This document shows positions 54,532-64,000 of a stretch of DNA of 64,000 bases, one piece after another. Position numbers and translations under genes: made by a program. This DNA is from Microbotryum silenes-acaulis. Its lineage: Eukaryota; Basidiomycota; Microbotryomycetes; Microbotryales; Microbotryaceae. Below the pieces are notes generated by a model, which searched no databases, was not told the origin of the DNA, and saw only the letters and a program-made list of their open reading frames with translations. Position 1 is the stretch's first letter. Each line of letters begins with the position of its first letter. The stretch covers positions 551,001 through 615,000 of the forward strand of contig QPFY01000001.1 in the NCBI GenBank assembly GCA_003665825.1. Direction: 5' to 3'.

Positions 54532-57500
54532 CCCCCCCCCACGCGAACGCGAGGTAGACTTGAGCCGTGGGTGCCGCGTCCGGAGGCCTAGAGCATAGCA
54601 ATGTATACCAAAAATCTTGGGACCCAGCGCTTTGGTGAATAGGTCCGCAACCATGTCCGCTGTGCCAACGTGTGAGAGGGAGATATCGCCTCGGTTGACC
54701 ATGTCGCGGACAAAATGCTCGCGGAGGCGTATGTGTCGAGTGCCGGAGGTGCGAACGGGGTCGTGAGCGACGGCGGCCGCGGCCTCGTTGTCGGTGAAGA
54801 TGTGAGCTGCATCGATCGGGCGAACGTGGAGCTCGGAGAGGAGTTGCGTAAGGTAAATCGCTTCCTTACCAGCGTGCGACAAGGCGAGGTATTCGGCATC
54901 AGTGGTGGAATCCGCCACCCGAGTCTGACGCTTCGATGACCAAGAGACGGCGGAGCCGGCCAAGTAAAAGACGAAGCCCATTGTGGAGATGGACGTGTCG
55001 ACGCAGGCACCCCAGTTCGCATCGGAATACCCAACCACACCCGTAACTTTGGCTGGACCGCGGGCGTAGAGTAGCTCATCGCGGTACGTGGCGCGAAGGT
55101 AGCGAAGGACGTGTTTGACGGCAATCCAATGACGGCGGCCAGGGTTGTTGGCGAACCGGGACAAGTACGAGACGGCGAAGGCAATGTCGGGTCGAGTGCC
55201 AAGGGAAATGTACAGGAGGGAGCCAATGGCTTGTAGGTACCACGATCGAATGCGCTCCGTTCCTTGACCCGGAACTGCCGTGAGCGAGAGGCCGGGCGTC
55301 ATTGGCACCGTAGCGCCGCGTGTCGTGGTGTCGAAGTGAAACCGGGCGAGCACGTCCATGATGTAGCGTTCCTGGGATAGGGCAATGGAGCCGTCGTCCA
55401 GGCGGCGGATTTGGATGCCGAGGATGTATTCCGCGGGGCCGAGTCGTTTGACGCCGTATCGTTGTTCGAGGCCGGAGATGACGCGTTCGATCTCGTCGAG
55501 GGCGGGGCTGACAATGAGGAGATCGTCGACATACAAGGCGATATAATGGGGCCGTTGCTGATCATCAATGTGAGAGTAAATGCAGTGATCAGTGCCCGTT
55601 GCCTTGTACCCGAGACTCCTGAGTGATGTGTCAATGTGGCGATTCCAGATGCGACCGGCCTGCTTGAGACCGTAGATTGAGCGCCGCAGGCGGAGAATCT
55701 TATCACTTGGGAAGTCGAAACCTCGTGGCGTCGTCATCCAGATATCGTGATCGAGCTCGCCGTGGAGGTAAGCCTTGTCGATGTCGGCCTGATGAACGTG
55801 GTAACCATTGGCAGCGGCGAGGGCAAGGAGGCAGCGAATGGAGGAGAACCGGGCGACGGGTGCGAAAGTCTCCGAGAAGTCGATGCCGTCGCGTTGTCGG
55901 TTACCTTGCGCTACGAGACGTGCCTTGTGCCCCGTGACTTCGCCGCGTGCGTCGCGTTTGGTCTTCCAGACGAACTTGGAGGTGACGATAGTGGCGCCCG
56001 GTGGTACGGAGGATCGAGGCTCGATGGTGAACACCTTGAAGTCGTCGCGCATGGCGGTGAACTCGGCGGCGGCAGCCTGAGCCCAGATGTCGTGCTCGTC
56101 GCTGGACATTGCTTCGCGCCAGGTCTGAGGATCGCTAGTAATCGACTTGACGGGCTCGATGGCGTCGAGGGTGGGGTCGTCGTCGTCTGTGGCGATGAAG
56201 GCGCGGTGGTGGCGAGAGAGGAAATCGATCTCATCAGGGGAGTCGTCATCGGAGGGCTGTTCAGCGGGGGCAATGGCGGGTGCGGGCGTCACCAGGGTGT
56301 CGTCGTCGGATCGATGTACGTCCATCAGGTTGAGGCGAACCGCGGTGTTGGAGTTGAGGAGGTCAAGCGGGTCGTCCGAGTCATCGAGGGACGGTCCTCC
56401 GGCCGAGGACGTGGCGGGCGACGAAAGCGGGACAAGCGACGGGGACGGCGAGGGGCTGATATCTGTAGAATTAAGTAAGGATCCGCCAGTGTACCCTGGG
56501 GCCACGTCAACGGCGCTCATGGCAGAATCATCAAGAGAGGATGAGACGTCCATGTGCGCCGACCTTACTAGTGGGGTCCTCGTCTTGACGGCGGGGGCGG
56601 GCGTGTCGGCGGGAATGACGAACTGGCGTTCGGTGTTGTCCACATCGACGGGCGTGTTGATTGGGAGGCCGGGGAAGTCGTCGTCGAGGAAGGTGGCATT
56701 TCGGCCAATCACAACCTTGTTGGTATAATGGTCGAAGAAACGGAAAGCCTTGGAGGCGAGGTCGTAACCGGTGAAGATCACGCGCGCGGCCTTGGGGTCG
56801 AGCTTGCTGCGAAGGTCCGGCGCGACCGTGAGCCAGGCCGCGCAGCCGAACGGGTGGAGGGCGGTGGTGGTGGTGCGTCGGCCGTTCCAAACGGATTCTG
56901 GAGTCTGTTTGGCCAAAGCTGAGTGTGAGCACCTGTTTTTGCAATAAACGAAGTACGCAGCCGCTTCATCCCAAAAGGTGGCCGGCAGATGGGAGTCAGC
57001 AAGGAGGGCGAGGATGCCCTCGACAATGGAGAGATTGACACGTTCGGCACGACCGTTTTGCTGAGGTGTGTAGGGGATAGAGTATTGACGACGAATGCCC
57101 CTGGACTTGCAGAACTCCGTGAATGCGTTCGATCGGTACTCCCCGCCGTTGTCAGTGCGAAGGGTTTTTAAACGCGCGTTCGTCTCTAACTCCACTTCGG
57201 CGAGCCAAGTCTGGAAGGTCGGGAAGACGTCGCTTTTGTGATCGATCGCGTATGCCCAGAGTTTGCGAGAGTGGTCGTCAAGAAATGTGACAAGGTAGCG
57301 CTTCCCGGTCAAGGACGGAGTGGGGAACGAAAGGACATCGCTGTGCACGAGGCCGAGTCTCTCGGGGGAATGCGACTCAGAGTCGGGAAAAGGAAGACGG
57401 TGGCCTTTGGAACCAAGGCAAGCATTGCAAACAAACTCCTCTACGTCTTTGTCACTGTACCCGGCCCCAAACCCGTCCAGCAAACCTGCGGCGATCATCT

Positions 57501-59007
57501 TCTGTATAGAGGATGGGGCAAGATGGCCGAGGCAGCGGTGAAGGGTAAGCAGGGGCACGGTAGACTCAGAACGCGAGAGAAGGGCAAGCTGCTGACACTT
57601 GGTGTGATCCGCGTCCAAAAGGTAGAGACCGTCGTTAACCCTGGTACCGTGAGCAATGGCCTGGCCGTCCTTGGCGATGTCGATGCCGTCGCTGGTGAAG
57701 GCGAGTCGAACGCGGTCGGTGTCGCAGAGGCGAGAAACAGAGAGGAGGTTGACGTGGAGGCCCGGCGTGTGCAGAACGCCACGCAGCGTGATCGGATGTC
57801 CGGTCTTGGCAACGAACGCTACGTCCCCCATACCAATGGCCGTGATACCGCCGGCGATGCCGCCGATCTTGGTGTGCGCCGTCTGGCGATAAGCCGTGAA
57901 TAGAGAGCGATCGGCGACCATGTGTGCCGTGGCGCCCGAGTCGACTACAAAGGCGTCAGTCGGGAGTTGCCGGCGAGCGAACAGGCAGGAGGCGAAATAG
58001 CCGATGTTAGGCTGTTGAGCGGCGGGGAGAGACGTGTCGTCCTGGTTGTCGTCGCCGGTGTGTTTCTGTTCGCCCCGGTGCTTGCAGTCGAGGGCCCAGT
58101 GACCTTTCTTGTGGCAGCGGCGGCAGGGGCCGGCGGGCGGGTGTGTCGCCCGTGAGGTGCAGTCGCGCAGACGGTGGCCGGGGGCGCGGCAGGCGGGACA
58201 AGGGGAGGCGGTGGCGAGCATGGCCGAGTGTGATGACGAGAGTCCCGCCGAGCGAAGCTGGATGCGAATGCGATCCGTCAGCGTCGTGAGTTCCGGGAGG
58301 TCGCGTTGGTTGCGCTGCTCGTCCGTGAACGTGAGTCGGAAGCTGTCGAGGCAGGGTGGGACCATGGCGAGCACGTGAGTGGCGAGCACGTCGTTGAGCG
58401 AGGTTTTGGCGTCGCGGATTTCCTGCGCGATCGACATGTATTCACGGAGCCACGTGTCGTACGCCTCGACGGAGGCAGGCATCTTCCTGAAGTCCCAAAG
58501 GCGGGCGAACAACTCGAGGGTACGAGTGGCGTCGTCCGGTGCGAAACGAGCCTTGAGTGCGGCGAAGATGCGTGGTGCCGACAGGTCGTCGCTGGGGATG
58601 GTGTCGAGGGTGGCTGAGACGTCGGCTGAGTCGATCGAGCCAACGATGATTTCACGCGCGGCGTCGTCACGGGCGGCAAGCTGGTCGGCCGTCCACGTCG
58701 GGGGAATGACACCGTCAAGAACGTAACCACGGGCTTGATTTGGAAGCGCGAGACGGAGTTGACGTAACCAGTTTGTAAACGACTTAGGGCCGTCAAGGCG
58801 AGCGTGCTTGGGGAACACGACTTTTGATGCGGTGGCGGTGTTTGCCTGCGTGGCAGTGACGGGCGGGGAGGCGGCGGCGGCGGCAGGGGGCTGTGAGGCC
58901 TGTAGAGCGGCAAGCTGTGCCTGTAGCGTGGCGATTTGCACGCTGATCGAAGGGTCAGGGGAGCTGATGTCCCTGGGGGGCGAAGGCGGGGCGGGGGAGC
59001 TGTCCAT
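54328..59007 (-). CDS. gag-pol: A6 Gag-Pol polyprotein (1559 aa)
   Basis: Intact frame, all motifs as in A1. It is 13 residues shorter than A4, A7 and A8 and 26 shorter than A1, exactly following the number of 39-bp LTR units read in frame. Intron-like block at 56463-56568. Probably functional. Confidence 0.96.
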   Translation of the reverse strand: MDSSPAPPSPPRDISSPDPSISVQIATLQAQLAALQASQPPAAAAASPPVTATQANTATASKVVFPKHARLDGPKSFTNWLRQLRLALPNQARGYVLDGVIPPTWTADQLAARDDAAREIIVGSIDSADVSATLDTIPSDDLSAPRIFAALKARFAPDDATRTLELFARLWDFRKMPASVEAYDTWLREYMSIAQEIRDAKTSLNDVLATHVLAMVPPCLDSFRLTFTDEQRNQRDLPELTTLTDRIRIQLRSAGLSSSHSAMLATASPCPACRAPGHRLRDCTSRATHPPAGPCRRCHKKGHWALDCKHRGEQKHTGDDNQDDTSLPAAQQPNIGYFASCLFARRQLPTDAFVVDSGATAHMVADRSLFTAYRQTAHTKIGGIAGGITAIGMGDVAFVAKTGHPITLRGVLHTPGLHVNLLSVSRLCDTDRVRLAFTSDGIDIAKDGQAIAHGTRVNDGLYLLDADHTKCQQLALLSRSESTVPLLTLHRCLGHLAPSSIQKMIAAGLLDGFGAGYSDKDVEEFVCNACLGSKGHRLPFPDSESHSPERLGLVHSDVLSFPTPSLTGKRYLVTFLDDHSRKLWAYAIDHKSDVFPTFQTWLAEVELETNARLKTLRTDNGGEYRSNAFTEFCKSRGIRRQYSIPYTPQQNGRAERVNLSIVEGILALLADSHLPATFWDEAAAYFVYCKNRCSHSALAKQTPESVWNGRRTTTTALHPFGCAAWLTVAPDLRSKLDPKAARVIFTGYDLASKAFRFFDHYTNKVVIGRNATFLDDDFPGLPINTPVDVDNTERQFVIPADTPAPAVKTRTPLVRSAHMDVSSSLDDSAMSAVDVAPGYTGGSLLNSTDISPSPSPSLVPLSSPATSSAGGPSLDDSDDPLDLLNSNTAVRLNLMDVHRSDDDTLVTPAPAIAPAEQPSDDDSPDEIDFLSRHHRAFIATDDDDPTLDAIEPVKSITSDPQTWREAMSSDEHDIWAQAAAAEFTAMRDDFKVFTIEPRSSVPPGATIVTSKFVWKTKRDARGEVTGHKARLVAQGNRQRDGIDFSETFAPVARFSSIRCLLALAAANGYHVHQADIDKAYLHGELDHDIWMTTPRGFDFPSDKILRLRRSIYGLKQAGRIWNRHIDTSLRSLGYKATGTDHCIYSHIDDQQRPHYIALYVDDLLIVSPALDEIERVISGLEQRYGVKRLGPAEYILGIQIRRLDDGSIALSQERYIMDVLARFHFDTTTRGATVPMTPGLSLTAVPGQGTERIRSWYLQAIGSLLYISLGTRPDIAFAVSYLSRFANNPGRRHWIAVKHVLRYLRATYRDELLYARGPAKVTGVVGYSDANWGACVDTSISTMGFVFYLAGSAVSWSSKRQTRVADSTTDAEYLALSHAGKEAIYLTQLLSELHVRPIDAAHIFTDNEAAAAVAHDPVRTSGTRHIRLREHFVRDMVNRGDISLSHVGTADMVADLFTKALGPKIFGIHCYALGLRTRHPRLKSTSRSRGGGCEESTLRSGQDLGARSEPGASAQDLGARSEPGTLAQPRGSLAEDLGRAAPLLLDSYSSLLAITTSLT

Positions 59008-59101
59008 GCTGCGATGGTGCGATGGGCTGGGGCGGCTCGAGTGGCTGGGCTCGAGGGAAAAATTTCAAGCGGCGGGGCTGGTAGCTCGTGGGCTTATAAC
59101 C

Positions 59102-59391
59102 TATTCGATCAACTCTACTACGTCAGCGATGTAGTTATAGCCAAGAGTGATGAATATCATTTCAACATACCTATTCGATCAACTCTACTACGTCAGCGAT
59201 GTAGTTATAGCCAAGAGTGATGAATAGGAATCTAACAGTAAGGGAGCCGCGCGCCCCAAGTCCTCAGCCAGCGAGCCTCGGGGCTGAGCCAATGTGCCAG
59301 GCTCGCTGCGCGCGCCTAAGTCCTGGGCCGATGCGCCCGGCTCGCTCCGCGCGCCTAAGTCCTGACCCGAGCGGAGAGTGGATTCCTCACA
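59102..59391 (-). repeat. A6 5' LTR (290 bp)
   Basis: Same reduced length as its 3' LTR, so the shorter form is inherited through transposition. Confidence 0.95.
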
Positions 59392-59396
59392 CCGGG

Positions 59397-60579
59397 CAGG
59401 TGCGATCAGTTCCGTCGGGTCGACGGGCGAGGTTTCGAGCAGAGCAGTGGCGCCAGAGGCGAGGTAGGCAACAGGCGAGGGGGAGTGAAGCGCAGCATCA
59501 ACGTCGTCAGGGAATTCCTGCGCAAGGCAGAGGGACGCAACATCACCAGAGCGTGGCAAGAGGTCGATGGGATCGGGCGATTCGGATCGAGCGGGCGAGG
59601 GTGGCGCGGGTAATGGACGTGGAGCCACCGGTCGCGGGGATGGACAGGGCGTGGAGATGGCCGAGTCGGAGCTGCCTTGGTCAGAGGCGCAGGAGGTTGG
59701 GGAATCCCGGTCGGAGTGGTCACCAGTTTGGGATATGGGAGAGCCTTGGTCAGAGGCAGGAGGCGCGCGTGAGTCCTGGTCAGGGATGTCACGGGCCGGG
59801 GAGGGACGGCGCAGGCCTTGGTCAGAGGCAGCGGGCACAGGTCCAGGGAGCTCAGCGCGAGGCGCCAGAGAGCGAGGGGAAGCAACGAGCAAAGGCTCAG
59901 AGTGGTCTACCTGGTCAGGGTAAATGTCGGCGGCCACAGGAAGCGGAATGGCGCCGGTGTGGGTGTTGGCCACAGGCTGCAGGGCGGGGAACTCAGATTC
60001 ACGAAAGACGACGTTGCGACTGAGGATAATTTTGCGTGTAGCCGGGTCGAAGAGGCGATAGGCCTTTGCATGGTCGTCGAGCCCTACGAAGATGAGTGGC
60101 ACGGCCTTGGGGTCGAGGTCGGTGCGCTTAACCGAGGGGAGGCAGTGCCAAGCGCGGCAGCCAAAGGCACGCAGCGAGGAGACATCCGGTGCGACGCCAT
60201 GCCAGCGAGTGTCGGGAATATCGCCACGGATGCCCGCATGGGGCATCAAGTTCTTGCAGTGCACGAAGTACTTGGCAGCTTCGGCCCAGAGACGTGTATC
60301 GGCGCCGGCCGAGTAGAGCAAAGCAAGGATACCCTCTTTGATGGTCCGATTGGTGCGTTCAACACGTCCGTTTTGTTGAGGCGTGTACGGAATAGTGAGT
60401 TCGCGACGGATGCCCTTGGTCAAACAGAAGTCGACAAAGTTGCGCAGAGTGAACTCGCCACCATTGTCAGAGCGAATGGTTTTTACCCGATCACCCGTGG
60501 TGTTCTCTACCTCAAGAATCCAGTTGCGGAGACGGTGAAAGACGTCGCTCTTGTAAGTGAGGAGGATGCACCAATGTTT
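59397..60579 (-). pseudogene. B2 integrase core and linker part
   Basis: Continues B2 beyond A6: on the minus strand from KHWCILLTY, through RSDNGGEF and NGRVERTN, the integrase C-terminal region and the ASDQG-repeat linker to LIAPA. The first catalytic Asp is lost to the A9 break. No stop is seen. Confidence 0.9.
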
Positions 60580-60908
60580 TGTGAGGAATCCACTCTCCGC
60601 TCGGGTCAGGACTTAGGCGCGCGGAGCGAGCCGGGCGCATCGGCCCAGGACTTAGGCGCGCGGAGCGAGCCGGGCGCATCGGCCCAGGACTTAGGCGCGC
60701 GCAGCGAGCCTGGCACATTGGCTCAGCCCCGAGGCTCGCTGGCTGAGGACTTGGGGCGCGCGGCTCCCTTACTGTTAGATTCCTATTCATCACTCTTGGC
60801 TATAACTACATCGTTGACGTAGTAGAGTTGATCGAATAGGTATGTTGAAATGATATTCATCACTCTTGGCTATAACTACATCGCTGACGTAGTAGAGTTG
60901 ATCGAATA
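60580..60908 (+). repeat. A9 5' LTR (329 bp)
   Basis: Standard form with one private change (ATCGTTGACG for ATCGCTGACG) in the first tail copy. Confidence 0.95.
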
Positions 60909-61002
60909 GGTTATAAGCCCACGAGCTACCAGCCCCGCCGCTTGAAATTTTTCCCTCGAGCCCAGCCACTCGAGCCGCCCCAGCCCATCGCACCATCGCA
61001 GC

Positions 61003-64000
61003 ATGGACAGCTCCCCCGCCCCGCCTTCGCCCCCCAGGGACATCAGCTCCCCTGACCCTTCGATCAGCGTGCAAATCGCCACGCTACAGGCACAGCTTGC
61101 CGCTCTACAGGCCTCACAGCCCCCTGCCGCCGCCGCCGCCTCCCCGCCCGTCACTGCCACGCAGGCAAACACCGCCACCGCATCAAAAGTCGTGTTCCCC
61201 AAGCACGCTCGCCTTGACGGCCCTAAGTCGTTTACAAACTGGTTACGTCAACTCCGTCTCGCGCTTCCAAATCAAGCCCGTGGTTACGTTCTTGACGGTG
61301 TCATTCCCCCGACGTGGACGGCCGACCAGCTTGCCGCCCGTGACGACGCCGCGCGTGAAATCATCGTTGGCTCGATCGACTCAGCCGACGTCTCAGCCAC
61401 CCTCGACACCATCCCCAGCGACGACCTGTCGGCACCACGCATCTTCGCCGCACTCAAGGCTCGTTTCGCACCGGACGACGCCACTCGTACCCTCGAGTTG
61501 TTCGCCCGCCTTTGGGACTTCAGGAAGATGCCTGCCTCCGTCGAGGCGTACGACACGTGGCTCCGTGAATACATGTCGATCGCGCAGGAAATCCGCGACG
61601 CCAAAACCTCGCTCAACGACGTGCTCGCCACTCACGTGCTCGCCATGGTCCCACCCTGCCTCGACAGCTTCCGACTCACGTTCACGGACGAGCAGCGCAA
61701 CCAACGCGACCTCCCGGAACTCACGACGCTGACGGATCGCATTCGCATCCAGCTTCGCTCGGCGGGACTCTCGTCATCACACTCGGCCATGCTCGCCACC
61801 GCCTCCCCTTGTCCCGCCTGCCGCGCCCCCGGCCACCGTCTGCGCGACTGCACCTCACGGGCGACACACCCGCCCGCCGGCCCCTGCCGCCGCTGCCACA
61901 AGAAAGGTCACTGGGCCCTCGACTGCAAGCACCGGGGCGAACAGAAACACACCGGCGACGACAACCAGGACGACACGTCTCTCCCCGCCGCTCAACAGCC
62001 TAACATCGGCTATTTCGCCTCCTGCCTGTTCGCTCGCCGGCAACTCCCGACTGACGCCTTTGTAGTCGACTCGGGCGCCACGGCACACATGGTCGCCGAT
62101 CGCTCTCTATTCACGGCTTATCGCCAGACGGCGCACACCAAGATCGGCGGCATCGCCGGCGGTATCACGGCCATTGGTATGGGGGACGTAGCGTTCGTTG
62201 CCAAGACTGGACATCCGATCACGCTGCGTGGCGTTCTGCACACGCCGGGCCTCCACGTCAACCTCCTCTCTGTTTCTCGCCTCTGCGACACCGACCGCGT
62301 TCGACTCGCCTTCACCAGCGACGGCATCGACATCGCCAAGGACGGCCAGGCCATTGCTCACGGTACCAGGGTTAACGACGGTCTCTACCTTTTGGACGCG
62401 GATCACACCAAGTGTCAGCAGCTTGCCCTTCTCTCGCGTTCTGAGTCTACCGTGCCCCTGCTTACCCTTCACCGCTGCCTCGGCCATCTTGCCCCATCCT
62501 CTATACAGAAGATGATCGCCGCAGGTTTGCTGGACGGGTTTGGGGCCGGGTACAGTGACAAAGACGTAGAGGAGTTTGTTTGCAATGCTTGCCTTGGTTC
62601 CAAAGGCCACCGTCTTCCTTTTCCCGACTCTGAGTCGCATTCCCCCGAGAGACTCGGCCTCGTGCACAGCGATGTCCTTTCGTTCCCCACTCCGTCCTTG
62701 ACCGGGAAGCGCTACCTTGTCACATTTCTTGACGACCACTCTCGCAAACTCTGGGCATACGCGATCGATCACAAAAGCGACGTCTTCCCGACCTTCCAGA
62801 CTTGGCTCGCCGAAGTGGAGTTAGAGACGAACGCGCGTTTAAAAACCCTTCGCACTGACAACGGCGGGGAGTACCGATCGAACGCATTCACGGAGTTCTG
62901 CAAGTCCAGGGGCATTCGTCGTCAATACTCTATCCCCTACACACCTCAGCAAAACGGTCGTGCCGAACGTGTCAATCTCTCCATTGTCGAGGGCATCCTC
63001 GCCCTCCTTGCTGACTCCCATCTGCCGGCCACCTTTTGGGATGAAGCGGCTGCGTACTTCGTTTATTGCAAAAACAGGTGCTCACACTCAGCTTTGGCCA
63101 AACAGACTCCAGAATCCGTTTGGAACGGCCGACGCACCACCACCACCGCCCTCCACCCGTTCGGCTGCGCGGCCTGGCTCACGGTCGCGCCGGACCTTCG
63201 CAGCAAGCTCGACCCCAAGGCCGCGCGCGTGATCTTCACCGGTTACGACCTCGCCTCCAAGGCTTTCCGTTTCTTCGACCATTATACCAACAAGGTTGTG
63301 ATTGGCCGAAATGCCACCTTCCTCGACGACGACTTCCCCGGCCTCCCAATCAACACGCCCGTCGATGTGGACAACACCGAACGCCAGTTCGTCATTCCCG
63401 CCGACACGCCCGCCCCCGCCGTCAAGACGAGGACCCCACTAGTAAGGTCGGCGCACATGGACGTCTCATCCTCTCTTGATGATTCTGCCATGAGCGCCGT
63501 TGACGTGGCCCCAGGGTACACTGGCGGATCCTTACTTAATTCTACAGATATCAGCCCCTCGCCGTCCCCGTCGCTTGTCCCGCTTTCGTCGCCCGCCACG
63601 TCCTCGGCCGGAGGACCGTCCCTCGATGACTCGGACGACCCGCTTGACCTCCTCAACTCCAACACCGCGGTTCGCCTCAACCTGATGGACGTACATCGAT
63701 CCGACGACGACACCCTGGTGACGCCCGCACCCGCCATTGCCCCCGCTGAACAGCCCTCCGATGACGACTCCCCTGATGAGATCGATTTCCTCTCTCGCCA
63801 CCACCGCGCCTTCATCGCCACAGACGACGACGACCCCACCCTCGACGCCATCGAGCCCGTCAAGTCGATTACTAGCGATCCTCAGACCTGGCGCGAAGCA
63901 ATGTCCAGCGACGAGCACGACATCTGGGCTCAGGCTGCCGCCGCCGAGTTCACCGCCATGCGCGACGACTTCAAGGTGTTCACCATCGAGCCTCGATCCT
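61003..64000 (+). CDS. gag-pol: A9 Gag-Pol polyprotein, partial
   Basis: Starts at ATG 61003 and stays open to the window edge (RT start, TIEPRS). Zinc knuckles, DSG, D,D35E and the intron-like block (63442-63547) are present, as in A7. Completeness cannot be judged here. Confidence 0.93.
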   Translation, partial: MDSSPAPPSPPRDISSPDPSISVQIATLQAQLAALQASQPPAAAAASPPVTATQANTATASKVVFPKHARLDGPKSFTNWLRQLRLALPNQARGYVLDGVIPPTWTADQLAARDDAAREIIVGSIDSADVSATLDTIPSDDLSAPRIFAALKARFAPDDATRTLELFARLWDFRKMPASVEAYDTWLREYMSIAQEIRDAKTSLNDVLATHVLAMVPPCLDSFRLTFTDEQRNQRDLPELTTLTDRIRIQLRSAGLSSSHSAMLATASPCPACRAPGHRLRDCTSRATHPPAGPCRRCHKKGHWALDCKHRGEQKHTGDDNQDDTSLPAAQQPNIGYFASCLFARRQLPTDAFVVDSGATAHMVADRSLFTAYRQTAHTKIGGIAGGITAIGMGDVAFVAKTGHPITLRGVLHTPGLHVNLLSVSRLCDTDRVRLAFTSDGIDIAKDGQAIAHGTRVNDGLYLLDADHTKCQQLALLSRSESTVPLLTLHRCLGHLAPSSIQKMIAAGLLDGFGAGYSDKDVEEFVCNACLGSKGHRLPFPDSESHSPERLGLVHSDVLSFPTPSLTGKRYLVTFLDDHSRKLWAYAIDHKSDVFPTFQTWLAEVELETNARLKTLRTDNGGEYRSNAFTEFCKSRGIRRQYSIPYTPQQNGRAERVNLSIVEGILALLADSHLPATFWDEAAAYFVYCKNRCSHSALAKQTPESVWNGRRTTTTALHPFGCAAWLTVAPDLRSKLDPKAARVIFTGYDLASKAFRFFDHYTNKVVIGRNATFLDDDFPGLPINTPVDVDNTERQFVIPADTPAPAVKTRTPLVRSAHMDVSSSLDDSAMSAVDVAPGYTGGSLLNSTDISPSPSPSLVPLSSPATSSAGGPSLDDSDDPLDLLNSNTAVRLNLMDVHRSDDDTLVTPAPAIAPAEQPSDDDSPDEIDFLSRHHRAFIATDDDDPTLDAIEPVKSITSDPQTWREAMSSDEHDIWAQAAAAEFTAMRDDFKVFTIEPRS

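Larger units (their letters stand above)
54242..59391 (-). mobile_element. Copia-A copy A6, full length
   Basis: Both LTRs are 290 bp, one 39-bp unit shorter than the usual form. The perfect duplication CCGGG lies at 54237-54241 and 59392-59396. It interrupts the Copia-B linker. Confidence 0.97.
52112..60579 (-). mobile_element. Copia-B copy B2, split by A6, cut by A9
   Basis: Minus-strand Copia-B inserted in A5 (left target copy CCCTC, 52107-52111). Its 3' LTR is 52112-52670. A6 splits it (CCGGG duplication) and A9 cuts it at 60580; the 5' half should lie right of the window. Confidence 0.93.
60580..64000 (+). mobile_element. Copia-A copy A9, runs off the window
   Basis: 5' LTR, primer site and gag-pol to the start of RT. 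Left flank TGTTT (60575-60579) in B2. The 3' end is outside the window. Confidence 0.93.

Overview
This 64 kb window holds only LTR retrotransposons, nested up to five deep. I see no host gene, tRNA, rRNA or CRISPR array. The DNA is GC-rich and eukaryotic in style. Single-ORF Ty1/copia elements, one Ty3/gypsy element and short intron-like signals suggest a fungus, perhaps a basidiomycete. That taxonomic guess is inference. Young retroelements inserted only into other retroelements fit a centromeric or other heterochromatic block, but the sequence alone cannot prove it.

Family labels are mine. Copia-A is the youngest and most abundant. Five copies have both LTRs, one long gag-pol frame and perfect 5-bp target duplications: A1 309-5575, A4 16661-21888, A6 54242-59391, A7 32305-37532 and A8 38842-44069. 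A9 starts at 60580 and leaves the window. A3 and A5 belong to a diverged subtype (A-II), A2 is a 3' part and A10 an 86-bp scrap. Copia-B (B1, B2, B3), Copia-C (C2, C3) and Copia-D are older and broken by later insertions. Gypsy-G is a minus-strand Ty3/gypsy element. Element E (24351-26791) is a small non-autonomous element with identical 927-bp LTRs.

Layout from the left. Gypsy-G (minus, 1-10941) is split by A1 and sits in A2, which sits in A10. C2 (minus) also abuts A10 and is hit by A3, which carries A4. The right end of A3 joins C3 (24124-45936), which is split by E, B1 (itself carrying A7) and A8. C3 ends in B3 (minus). D (minus) is inserted in B3, A5 in D, B2 (minus) in A5, and A6 and A9 in B2.

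Each autonomous copia frame runs Gag with zinc knuckles, aspartic protease, integrase, reverse transcriptase and RNase H. The primer site follows the 5' LTR and a G-run precedes the 3' LTR. The most interesting signals are: (1) a 106-nt block with intron-like ends inside the integrase-RT linker, about 95% identical between Copia-A and Copia-C where flanking DNA is much more diverged, whose removal would shift into an arginine-rich tail; (2) a shared LTR-tail design in three families, a duplicated segment around a GTnnG-TGAAAT spacer; (3) a Copia-A frame that reads through the polypurine tract into in-frame 39-bp repeats of the 3' LTR; (4) element E, whose ends and G-run match Copia-D and suggest cross-mobilisation.
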